Below, piece by piece: positions 24,401 to 32,732 of a stretch of 64,000 bases of DNA. Source of the DNA: Saturnia japonica (lineage: Eukaryota; Arthropoda; Insecta; Lepidoptera; Saturniidae); NCBI GenBank assembly GCA_033032175.1, contig CM065329.1, positions 12,491,948-12,555,947 on the forward strand, given 5' to 3'. Each line of letters opens with the position of its first letter. The stretch's first letter is position 1. The notes under the pieces were generated by a model. The model saw only the letters and a list, made by a program, of their open reading frames with translations. It had not been told where the DNA came from and searched no databases. The translations under genes were made by a program, and so were the position numbers.

Positions 24401-26612
24401 CTTCCTTATTATGTTGCTCTCTTGGTATAATCTCCATATGTCCTAGTTGTACATACTGTTGGATCACTGATATATAATCTTTATTTAATGGCGGATTTTT
24501 CATTAACCTTTTCTCGAGCATTAAAAATCTTTTTAGTGCAATATTCTTGCTATTTCCATTTTTGCAAGTAGGCTCTTTTTCTTTAAACGGTAGTTTCACA
24601 ACGTATCTTCCAGTTGAATCTCTATAAGTAGTGTTCTTATACAGTTCTTCACATTTACTTTCTTCTTCCGTCAGATGACATTTGTTATCGACGGTAGATG
24701 GCTCAGACTCAACCTTCCAAAACCTTTCCAATAATTCACCAACTTTGTCTTCTTCTTGTTGCTTGTTTTCAATAATCAAGTAACTATGATTTATTTCTTC
24801 CTCCTCTTCTATATCTACTTGATTCTTCTGTATTTCCCCAGAAATAATCCAACCTAACTTAGTAGATTGTGCTATAGGGTACCCTAACGGACCCTTGTAT
24901 AATCCTTCCTCTAATATTCTTCCGTAAACCGATGAACTTAAAATCATATCAATTTTATTCGGCTTATTAAAGTGTGGATCTGCCAAAACTAAGTTTAACA
25001 GCGGATGCTTCATTGAAACCGTAAATTTCCTTTCTGGAAGAAGTGTAGTTAACTTTTTCAATACATGAGCCTTGACTGCGATCTTGAAATTAGGATCATG
25101 CAAAGAACTCAGTTTCACAGAAACTGTGTGCTTGGATACTAACGTTGGCTTGTCTTCCCCTAACCGAACGGCGGAACTTTTGCTTGCTACTTTCTTCAGC
25201 CCAAGCAATTGGACTGAGGATTCGGTTATATACGATGCTTGAGATCCTTGATCTAATAATACTCTTAAAGTGACCACCGAACTGTTTACTGATTCAGCTT
25301 TAACTAAAGCTGTGGGCAGTAATTCTAAACTACTGGAACTTTGTGAACAATTTGTCACAACGTTTACACATTCGTCTTGCTTGGATGCTGCACTAGTATT
25401 AGCAACAGCGTTATAAACCGGCTGAACTTCATGAGTTTGATCGAGTGTTTTATTAAGTGGACTGTATATATGCAATAGCGAGTGATGACGCTTGTTACAG
25501 ATTTGACAGCTTATTGGCTGACGGCAAGTTTTAACAGAATGATTACTAGCGAGACAATTAAAACACAAACTCTTATCGCGTACAAAATCACGACGAGCCT
25601 GAGTTGATTTCTTACAAAATTGTTTACATCGCGCAACTTTATGATTGTCAGAACAAAATTCACATACTTGAACATTTGCAACGTGTAGTGTTTTTACAGA
25701 AGTGTTTTTTGGTACATATTTAACACATTCTTTCTTATTACTATCTAAAAATTCTAAAGATCTAAAACGTTGTTCTAAAAATTCTTTAAATTGTGAAAAT
25801 GTAGGTATATCAGTAGAATCACTTATTTTTGACTCCCACATTTTCCTTGACTCGTTATCTAACTTTAAACATAACAAATGTAAAACGATCAGATTCCAAG
25901 ATTCTGTATTAATATTTAAATTCTTGAGTGCATTTATGCACTCATTACTTACATCTAACAATTCTTTTATTTGCTTAGAATTTTCAACAAGTATATTTTT
26001 CTGACTTAGAAACCTCTTAACTATACAATTTGCTATGTATCTTTTATTATTAAATCTATTTTCTAACTGTTGCCAACATATTTCATAGTTTTCACTTGTT
26101 ATAGGTATATGTTTTAATAATTGTTCGGCTTCACCGCTTAAATGAGTTTTAAGATAGTGTAATTTTTGAACATCATCGAGTGTATTATTTGAATGAATTA
26201 ATGAGACAAACAAGTCACGAAAACTACACCAATCTGTATAAATACCAGAAAACAGGGGTAAAGAAATTGTAGGTAGTTTAATATTTCCGTTTACACTATT
26301 TGTACACACATTTGTAAGTTTATTTTTTGCCACATTATTCACATTTTCCTTCAAATCTGATTTATAATCCATATACAGTTCTTCGATGATTTCAAAGGTG
26401 TCTTCCTTATAGTACGCCGACGTCTCATATTCTTTCTGCTCCACAAGTTTTTTATGTTGAGTTGAAAACGCCTTCCATTGCCTTTCCAGGTTTTCTAACC
26501 GCGTTTCTAAATATGTAACAGTTATTCTGTCTTTCGGTGATTTCTTGAAGTTTGATTGTGCTTTTATTATTGATTCTTTGGTATCAAGTTGAACTTTCAT
26601 TAAGACCTCCAT
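21459..26612 (-). CDS. Bel-Pao 1 gag-pol polyprotein
   Basis: A single intact frame of 1717 residues. Seen in order: coiled-coil N-terminus; DUF1759 gag region (about 110-210, LPLFSGIYTDWCSFRDLF); zinc knuckles around 315-380 (CEFCSDNHKVARC, CFNCLASNHSVKTC); retropepsin-like DUF1758 with LLDQGSQASY near 450; reverse transcriptase with ITADIVQMYRQI and FYMDDLMAG near 880; RNase H with DSSVVLAWL; integrase zinc domain (H..H..C..C, about 1350-1390); integrase core with GVDYAGP, YSDNGTN and GGLWEAGIKS (D, D, E); and the DUF5641 C-terminus. It makes all proteins needed to package, copy and integrate the element. No premature stop is present despite LTR divergence. The start MEVLMKVQ is the first methionine after the primer site. 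Confidence 0.95.
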   Translation of the reverse strand: MEVLMKVQLDTKESIIKAQSNFKKSPKDRITVTYLETRLENLERQWKAFSTQHKKLVEQKEYETSAYYKEDTFEIIEELYMDYKSDLKENVNNVAKNKLTNVCTNSVNGNIKLPTISLPLFSGIYTDWCSFRDLFVSLIHSNNTLDDVQKLHYLKTHLSGEAEQLLKHIPITSENYEICWQQLENRFNNKRYIANCIVKRFLSQKNILVENSKQIKELLDVSNECINALKNLNINTESWNLIVLHLLCLKLDNESRKMWESKISDSTDIPTFSQFKEFLEQRFRSLEFLDSNKKECVKYVPKNTSVKTLHVANVQVCEFCSDNHKVARCKQFCKKSTQARRDFVRDKSLCFNCLASNHSVKTCRQPISCQICNKRHHSLLHIYSPLNKTLDQTHEVQPVYNAVANTSAASKQDECVNVVTNCSQSSSSLELLPTALVKAESVNSSVVTLRVLLDQGSQASYITESSVQLLGLKKVASKSSAVRLGEDKPTLVSKHTVSVKLSSLHDPNFKIAVKAHVLKKLTTLLPERKFTVSMKHPLLNLVLADPHFNKPNKIDMILSSSVYGRILEEGLYKGPLGYPIAQSTKLGWIISGEIQKNQVDIEEEEEINHSYLIIENKQQEEDKVGELLERFWKVESEPSTVDNKCHLTEEESKCEELYKNTTYRDSTGRYVVKLPFKEKEPTCKNGNSKNIALKRFLMLEKRLMKNPPLNKDYISVIQQYVQLGHMEIIPREQHNKEGVVYLPHHPVIRDDKTTTKVRVVFDASCLDSHGTSLNENLMVGPTLQADLRHIIMKWRTYPICITADIVQMYRQIKVYDDDSEYQRIFWRSHPQSEIQQLRILRVTFGTASAPYLAVRTLHQIAYDEGMKYPIAAKHVLQSFYMDDLMAGCQTKAEGLTLYKELTELLNKGGFELQKWNSNNEDLLMQIKNKNTEMGDEKLKLDKIMKILRLTWNRESDVFEYCVQLPQPKIPEIKRSVISDIAKLYDPLGWLAPSIIIAKIFIQKLWISGIGWDEELPKILLKEWITYRSDLVALNNFTIPRWVKLKDSDVDVQLHGFCDAYAATVYLRTIDDHGKIHVSLVAAKTKVAPVKQISIPRLELCGATLLAKLLVEISQVLKIPKHKIHAWTDSSVVLAWLSNHPSCWKTFVANRVGEIMTLLEGNQWAHVQSKDNPADCASRGVMPSDLPKVLLWLEGPKWLKDKVIKFGKRDQSETDLEKKTSKICHLTVYEEDRDSIFTKYSTMRKLIRVVAYCRRCVTVREAKQNSVKVSSWLTVHELNEALNVCIKQCQKQHFDIKNKNKLTSLNPFVDAAGILRVGGRLDKSSLDENRKHPVILPAKAHLTYLLIADAHSKTLHGGAQVMINYLRSKYWILDLKNQVKFYVRRCITCIHYAAQTKEQLMGQLPASRVMSSRPFQKAGVDYAGPINIRTTKGRGYRSYKGYICLFICMATRAIHLEVASDLTSQGFISAFKRFVARRGHCSDLYSDNGTNMVDAAKDLKNLFFQEKSTINKEIAEWLSSNFTKWHFIPPYSPHFGGLWEAGIKSIKHHLKRVVGNLTLTFEELYTVLTQIEACLNSRPISRISNDPDDQAPLTPGHILVGEPLVVVPESNYETCNISTLKRWQLTQRILQNFWRRWSDEYLNQFMSRYKWRYITPEPNVGDLVLVKEDNLPPAKWLYGIIAQKHPGADNITRVVSLRFKGHNNIIKRPITKLCFLPM

Positions 26613-26956
26613 TGTAGATTATTTGTTAAGTTTTCTAAGTCGATGAAAAGAAATTATTCTAAGTGTTTGAAGTTTCCAAAATAATATGAAACTCTGACTT
26701 ATAACTATTTCAGAGTTATTTTTATCTTCAATTATTCTAAGTGTTTGAACTCTTCAAGATTTTGAATTCGGGCATAGATTCCCCGTGTTGTCGCTTTTTC
26801 TTTTATTTTTCTAAGTACTTTTGTAATGTTGTAACTTTACTCACATGTAGGTAGACACTTCAACTTCACTCACTTTATTATAACTGTTGTTTGATATTTC
26901 CCGCCTTTTGTTCACTTTATTGTCATCACTTTCTACTGCTGACTGGTTTCTTCTAT

Positions 26957-26974
26957 CCGGCCCGAAGGACCAAT
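26957..26974 (-). other. Primer-binding site of Bel-Pao 1
   Basis: TTGGTCCTTCGGGCCGG on the minus strand, starting two bases inside the 5' LTR. It is nearly the same as the sites at 32696 and 49498. A host tRNA 3' end (…GGACCA) would prime minus-strand synthesis here. Confidence 0.75.
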
Positions 26975-26975
26975 A

Positions 26976-27192
26976 TGTTCAGCACCAAATAAAAACGAAT
27001 AGTTGTTAGGGGATAATAGTTAAATTAAGCGTTAGGTATACAAAATATCATTCTGACCTTATAAGCTAGTTTATAATTGCTACAGCGACATCTGTTGGCA
27101 CACTGTGCAAACCAAAAATAAACTATTTAGAACATTAACTCGCTTTGTTCAAAAACCGAGACTGCGCCATCTCTCGGATTCTGACGCAAACA
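26976..27192 (-). repeat. 5' LTR of Bel-Pao 1
   Basis: 217 bp, homologous to 21134-21355, and should hold the element's promoter. No clear TATA box is seen. Confidence 0.92.
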
Positions 27193-27197
27193 AAGAG
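27193..27197. repeat. Target-site duplication of Bel-Pao 1 (right)
   Basis: AAGAG, pairing with 21129-21133. Confidence 0.85.
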
Positions 27198-27333
27198 TTT
27201 GAAGACCATTTTGGTCAAATTTATTTTTGAATTCCTTTCATACTTTCAGTGGCAATCATGATCTAAAATAAATCTTTCAGAGACAAAATAATGAATTGTT
27301 TCAGTGGCATGCTACTATTAGGAAAATTAAGTA

Positions 27334-27777
27334 CTAAGTTTCTAATTCTAGAATTGTAATTTTTTTGTTAATTTTGTTTAATGGATATGGTTCATAAGTA
27401 AATGTTTGTCTTCTTCTTGGTAGTTTTTCTGCACGAACAGGGGTACCAGTGTATGGATTTTTTGGAGCATGGAATTGTTGTAATTTTTGAGTGCAAGTTT
27501 CATGTAATAACATCATTTTACCATTAATCATGTGCTCAACACCCAATAATAAAACTGCCACATGCTTACAGGTTGCATTATTACCACTTCCTGCTGGACA
27601 TTCACAGTGTGCTTCTTCGATATTTCTATACAAGTCTGATTTTATATTTACTTCATAGTAAAGATTTTTCATTGTTTTTCTACATATTCCTTTGATATTG
27701 GTACCAGAAGTAACTATGTGTGATCGAGCTGTTACCAAATGCCGAGATTCATACAGATCTATAGTCTTTTTCATTTT
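27334..27777 (-). CDS. SWIM zinc-finger exon of the YqaJ gene
   Basis: Codes for LYESRHLVTARSHIV, then the SWIM finger (CECPAGSGNNATCKH, a CxCx(n)CxH pattern) and a tail with a conserved-looking CTQKLQQFH and LPRRRQTFTYEPYP. In related proteins this segment immediately precedes YqaJ. The stop at 27334 is probably intronic, and a donor further upstream would be expected. The acceptor is either at 27787 or 27777; only the latter keeps frame with the preceding exon as modelled. Confidence 0.7.
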   Translation of the reverse strand, partial: KMKKTIDLYESRHLVTARSHIVTSGTNIKGICRKTMKNLYYEVNIKSDLYRNIEEAHCECPAGSGNNATCKHVAVLLLGVEHMINGKMMLLHETCTQKLQQFHAPKNPYTGTPVRAEKLPRRRQTFTYEPYPLNKINKKITILELET

Positions 27778-28704
27778 CTTATCAGTGCTGTAAGTAAATT
27801 AATAAAAATAAATTACAAATTTATGTGAATATTTTATTTAATCTAATTATTTAATTGACATTATACATATCATAATCATATGAAATGCCCGCTTAATACA
27901 CCTAAGTATGGAAAGGGGTATAAAATGGTCTTTAAAAAAATATTTGTAACACAGGTATATACAGAAGAATAACTTTTAGCAAAACTAGTGTTCCTTCTTT
28001 AATTACAGAACAATGAGGGGTCAAATGTGTTTTCAACTTTACTGTTTCATATTTATTTTGAACAAAATATTGTAATATATACTTACAAGGTTAGATAATG
28101 CCTTATTTGTGTTTTACTTAGTGGAGGTAAGCTTGTGCTGCTGTTTAAGTCACGTAAGACTCATTTGATGGCAGTTGCATAGCTTGTTCTTCATCATCCA
28201 AATGTTTAGTATGTCCAAAATTAAAATTTGTGTCATAAGACTCCAACCTGAAAGTAGGGTGAATAAATAATACACAAAAACATAACATCGAGCGTATATT
28301 CGAGATATATACATAGTGCAGAGGTATATTATTAAGTATGCACAGTTTTAACTGTAATATAAAAATATATCCCTAAATAGTGTAACAGAATCAGTCATTC
28401 ATGTTTGTCTCTTTATGTGCATAGAACTTAAAAATTTCTTGATTGATGAACAGTTTTCGAGAAAGGTTCTAGTATACAACTCATTCTTATTTAATTTACC
28501 TGAGCAAAGCGAAGACGTGTGGTTATTAAGTTTATAAACACGCGTTTCATACCGCAGCTAATCAGCAGATTCAAATAAAATTTTGTACACAGAATCTTTG
28601 TTTTCGTTAAACATTCTTATTACTTTCAACCCTGATAAATTCCTGTGATGTAAAACTATAATATTACTGCAAAATAACGGGGCCATGCGTATGATGCACC
28701 TTAC

Positions 28705-28796
28705 CTTTCAATAAGATCTGTTTTTCTTCCACGCAAAGAAGCACCTCGTTTTCGTAATTGTTCCTTTAGTTCAGTTACTCTCCAAGAAGAATACAT
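28705..28796 (-). CDS. SAP-domain exon (gene start) of the YqaJ gene
   Basis: ATG at 28796 opens 30 codons plus two bases before a GAAAG|GTAAG donor at 28705. The product fits the SAP helix-extended loop-helix: W-x-V-x-E-L-K-x-x-L-x-x-R-G followed by G-R-K-x-D-L-I-E-R-L. The acceptor CTTTCAG|G at 28247 restores the arginine and continues the motif. SAP domains bind AT-rich DNA. Confidence 0.72.
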
Positions 28797-28886
28797 GTTT
28801 TGAAAGCAATAATCTAAATTATTGAACAACCCAAAGGCCAAACAAACGAAAATTTCAAATCGAAAGAAATGTCAAATAAATTGACA

Positions 28887-28908
28887 GGGACCTATCTATT
28901 CTATCGCC
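28887..28908 (-). repeat. Candidate right terminal inverted repeat
   Basis: Reverse complement begins GGCG and ends ATAGGTCCC, matching 19221-19242 at 17 of 22 positions. Confidence 0.5.
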
Positions 28909-29214
28909 ATCTGTTCTTAGCTTTCACCGGTCCGCCCCATAACCACAATCGCTCATCGCTACTATTAACAGCGACTATATAATTAACAGCGTTTATTAAT
29001 TAATAACTAATAACAGATTAAACTAAAAAGTGAAACTAAATAGTAAATGATTTTATTATGAGAGAAATCAGTGTGTATTTTTATGGGTGGAACTATCTAA
29101 AAATTAAACGTTCCATACTATGACATTCAATCTTTGATATTAAAACAAGTAACTATTATTACAGATTTAAATTAAATTAAATTTTTAATGTTATGTAAGT
29201 ATATGTTTTTATCA

Positions 29215-29432
29215 GCGAAAGACACTTTTTGGCTCAGCTTTCCATTGACGTCCGTCGAGTTGAGGGATGATTTTTTTTTTAAAAGAAGGTTACATTATTA
29301 TACGCACATACGCAAAGTATCAATATGCGGAAACCCGTAGTTTTTGAGAAAAAAAATTATTAAAATAAATTATTTTTGTAATAATTGTCAATCCCTACCG
29401 CAGATTATATAGAATGCACGCCATTGAACGTT
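29215..29432 (-). repeat. Dispersed repeat C, copy 1 (inverted)
   Basis: Reverse complement of 43968-44165, with shared blocks including TCGACGGACGTCAATGGAAAG-type sequence and GTAGGGATTGAC at one edge. It is short and non-coding, and looks like a MITE, possibly hAT-derived. The class is inferred only from the edge motif. Confidence 0.65.
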
Positions 29433-29744
29433 TCGTTTTACCTAGGTTAAGTTGTCATACGTTCAGTAACATTTTATATTATAGAAATTTATTAAAAGAA
29501 TTATATTTTGTACTCATTTCAATAATTTATCAAGCACATATATATTTACCAGTTTATATATATTAAATTATAGAATTATTTTCATTATGATTCATGAAAT
29601 TAAAATGTGTACAGTTAGTCTTTTGGCGGGCTTGTAGAACGAAACGTAAAACTGACGCCATTTTGTACTGTCATTGTCAGTGTCATTTTTTGTTAGTCTT
29701 CCGACTAATGTATATGTTCAGCCAAAAGTACAGTTATCGGATAA

Positions 29745-30382
29745 CTTAAAGTAAAATTAGAGACAGCCCGTAAAGATCGAGAAGCAGTTTTATCAACAAG
29801 GACAATAGCTGTCTGGTTTTCTTACTGCCGGGAGACAGTAGTTGTTTATGTATTGGAGCACCAAGAAGTTAACGGCAAGATTTGTGGTCCAGGCAAAATC
29901 GTACAAACGATGAATCAAAATATGGAAAAAGAAAGTACAATAGAGGGAGACACATTGAAGGCCACTGGGTGCTGGGCATGATAGAAAACGGGAAAGATGA
30001 TTTAAGTTTAGAAGTGTGTCCCGATAATGATAAATCTGCGGAAATGTTGGTGCCACTAATAGAAAAGCATGTGGAGGTAGGCACTGAAATCCATACCGAT
30101 TTTTGGAGAGCCTATGATTGCCTACCTCAATATGGATACATGCATAAGAAAGTAAATCACAGCAACCCTATAAATAAATTTGTGGCACCAGAAGGGACAC
30201 ACACACAACGAATCGAAAGCCACTGGCGAAATTTAAAAGTGATGTTCCATAGGGATGGTTATAAAGGAAACTTCACAGACTGGCTCATAGAATATTCTTG
30301 GCGAAGAAAAATAAAAATAGCGCATAAAGATGTTTTTCAAGAATTAATTAATGCAATACAATATGTTTATAAAATTGATTAA
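29745..30382 (+). pseudogene. Merlin-type (IS1016/IS1595-like) transposase, frameshifted remnant
   Basis: One frame (about 29745-29910) encodes AVWFSYCRE and GPGKIV. A second frame, open to 30382, continues with NDESKYGKRKYNRGR, VLGMIENG, EIHTDFWRAYD, VNHS and THTQRIESHWRNLKVMF. These are the DDE blocks of the IS1595/ISXO2-like transposase family, known in animals as Merlin. Candidate catalytic residues are the Asp of NDES, the Asp of HTDFW and the Glu of RIESHW, and all are present. The frame change near 29910 and the missing N-terminal zinc-binding part show the gene is dead. I could not define terminal repeats. Confidence 0.8.
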
Positions 30383-31821
30383 AAAATTATTAATTAGCAT
30401 TTAATTTGTTTTATTTTAACAGTACCTATTAGGGAAGATAACAAATAAAATAATAGGTTAGGTTCAACTTATGGCAAAGAACTGAATTGATTGACTCCAA
30501 CTCTACCTGGTATGAGTCTCTTTTACCCCTAGAGTGTTTTTATAAAGCCAGAGGCGCGTAGGGAGAGCAGCCTCCGCCTGCTGTAACTAATTGTAGGCAT
30601 CTGACGAGGCAAAGCGGCGAAAAATTGATTTTTATAAAATAATAATTGAAATTTTATTTCGCATCCTTACTAAACAATATTATTTCAATCCAAATCAATA
30701 TAAATGTAGCCATAGCCACTGTTTATAAAATACGCTAACATATTTATTTACTCACACGATCTTCTTCAGTTCTATTGTTGTTATTACAGGTTTTAAAATA
30801 ATAATTTGACTGTCTTTGTATTACATACTATTGCATTTCTAAATTGACATACTTTAGCCTGCTAATTGTTAAGAATGAAGGAAATCAAATGTAAGCATAA
30901 TATTTTTCAAGATATTCTATACAAAATAGATGGCAATAATTTTATAAGTTTTCATAATCGTAAGATTTGTTTTTGTAAGATAAATCTCGCTCTCGGCTTT
31001 ATCAATCAAACAGTTCTGTAGATCATTAAATCAGTAAGCCCGATATCTCTCGCTCTGAGCGAGATATATATCTTTAATTGGAAAGATATCTTACTTTTGT
31101 TTTCAGTGATATACTTTGATTACTTTGCGCAAGACTACTACACATAATCCATTGATATTAGGAATATATGAAAATATCACCCTTTTAAATAATACTTCTA
31201 AAGCTTGCCATTGGCAAACCTACAAAAATTGGCAGTAATTTAATAATTTACAATAATTTATAGTACGCCATTGTTTGGCAGTTAAGACCTCTAAATATAT
31301 ATTCGAGTGAATTTTGACACCGCAAGTCAGAAAGTGACTTTATATGTACAGCGTCACCTATCGTGTACAAAAGAAAACATATATGATTTTCTACCATTAA
31401 TCGTAACACTGAATAATGTATGTTTTGCATGCCTGGCAACTGGCAACTCTTAACTGTAAAGAGAGAGTAGTACAGAGTAGCCATGGGTAATAACGCTTTT
31501 AGCTCATACCGTACCGTATCTATATACTGGTTTTGAAAATCTATTATCGTAACTATGTTTTTTTTATACCATAGATATTGCTTGATTAGACACAATTCGA
31601 CATAACTATGTACATATTTTGAAACGATGTACTGTACGCGTACGGTGTACGGTGCACACAATACAAATATGATTTTTTAACGTATTAGTTTTTACAGTAC
31701 TAATATTTATGTTTTGTTGATCCATTACGTATATTACTTTAAGATAAACGAATTCATTGAATGTGCTAGAGCGGTTACTTTTAATGTTAGTGACTTTGGC
31801 AAAGATATCTTTTTGAAATCA
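30383..31821. other. AT-rich intergenic sequence
   Basis: No gene supported. The only long frame (31248-31661, minus) has no recognisable domain and a composition typical of non-coding AT-rich DNA. Confidence 0.5.
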
Positions 31822-31826
31822 CTACC
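31822..31826. repeat. Target-site duplication of Bel-Pao 2 (left)
   Basis: CTACC, repeated at 39134-39138. Confidence 0.92.
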
Positions 31827-32694
31827 TGTTGGCGACAGAACAGTGTTTTTTCGTGTCTTAGGTTAAGGTATTTTGTGTTATTATTATATTGATGTGTCAT
31901 ATATTATGTATTACAATAAAATAGATTAATATTAACAATATTATAGAAAAATGTAAGCGAATACGCTACATTACAAGTTGCATGTGGTATGTTAAGAGAT
32001 ATATAAACGATTATGTATTGTGTGTCACATATGTGAAAATATAGCTAATATAGAACAGATTAACATATAAAGTAAGCCAATAGGTTAAGTATGTCAAAAG
32101 TTATAGAGATTTTACGAGCAGAAAATAGTGATGTCGCCCGTAAATTACATTGTTTTTGGCTTATGTACGGAATGTATATGTAATGTATATTATAAGTGAA
32201 TATGTAATGGATAGATAATTCAAAGAGGAACATTTTGATATATAACATGTGTACATAGGATGTATAATGAGAGAAATATAAAGAGTTTAACAGGGCAACC
32301 AAAGCGAAAAGTAAAGTTAAAACATGAAATAAACACGAAATAAAACGGGGCTCTCTTTACGGTCATTCCTCGAACCACTTAAGCTCGAAGAAGGGCCGTA
32401 TTGGGCACGGTGCAATTCAACGAGTCTACTACGAGTAACTACAAGAAGAAAGCTTTGGTCGTCCTGCGAACAATCTACGGTCAAGATATCGAGTTTCATT
32501 GAAGACCCGGCACCTCAAGCGGTCGTGCATTATTGCACCCCCCGGACCCCCTCACCACCAACATCACGCCGCCCACTGGCATCCGTACGGTATCTACGAG
32601 ACGGGCATCCGGCGCAACAAAACGCCCGTCCAAACCGGGGAAACGTCACACCCCCCCCTCCCTCACGCAGAGGGGAAGTGACGCGTACCCAACA
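31827..32694 (+). repeat. 5' LTR of Bel-Pao 2
   Basis: 868 bp, from TGTTGGCGAC to CCCAACA. AT-rich in its first 500 bp and GC-rich near the end. Confidence 0.96.
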
Positions 32695-32695
32695 G

Positions 32696-32712
32696 TTGGT
32701 CCTTCGAGCCGG
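32696..32712 (+). other. Primer-binding site of Bel-Pao 2
   Basis: TTGGTCCTTCGAGCCGG starts one to two bases after the 5' LTR. It is shared with the other Bel-Pao copies in this window. Confidence 0.8.
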
Positions 32713-32732
32713 ATCCTCGATACCGTTACGGG

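Larger units (their letters stand above)
21134..27192 (-). mobile_element. Bel-Pao LTR retrotransposon 1, complete
   Basis: LTRs of 222 bp (21134-21355) and 217 bp (26976-27192) begin TGTT and end CA-type termini and flank one long polyprotein. A 5-bp duplication AAGAG brackets it. The LTRs differ by several substitutions and two or three indels, so the insertion is clearly older than Bel-Pao 2. It lies in the same orientation as the YqaJ gene it disrupts. Confidence 0.95.
20360..28796 (-). pseudogene. SAP-SWIM-YqaJ nuclease-like gene, interrupted by Bel-Pao
   Basis: Exons on the minus strand appear to be 28705-28796, about 28145/28154-28247, 27334-27777 and 20360 to about 21128. Exon 1 (MYSSWRVTELKEQLRKRG to RKTDLIER) is a SAP DNA-binding motif completed across a GT-AG junction into LESYDTNFNFG. 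The third has a SWIM zinc finger, C-E-C-P-A-G followed by C-K-H. The last has a lambda-exonuclease-like YqaJ domain with RLTASNF, GIIYEE, ASPDALL, IEIKCPY and QVQGQLY; the D, E-x-K and Q positions are kept. The same domain series occurs in invertebrate transposon-associated proteins. A Bel-Pao element with a 5-bp duplication lies between the SWIM and YqaJ parts, within sequence that reads open up to the insertion. Splice sites between exons 2 and 3 and at the insertion are uncertain. Confidence 0.7.
19219..28910. mobile_element. Defective ISL2EU/Harbinger-like DNA transposon, split by a Bel-Pao insertion
   Basis: Two convergent genes, a THAP/DDE transposase-like gene (+) and a SAP-SWIM-YqaJ gene (-), are enclosed by imperfect terminal inverted repeats at 19221-19242 and 28887-28908. 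The repeats match at 17 of 22 positions and lie 55-95 bp outside the two start codons. Without the 6.06-kb Bel-Pao insertion the element would be about 3.6 kb. From memory, ISL2EU elements of the IS5/Harbinger group pair a transposase with a YqaJ-type nuclease. The transposase here lacks most of its catalytic domain, so the copy is not autonomous. The boundaries are provisional. Confidence 0.55.

Noticed and set aside
31248..31661. 137-codon minus-strand frame
   Set aside because: No motif, AT-driven composition, no splice context.
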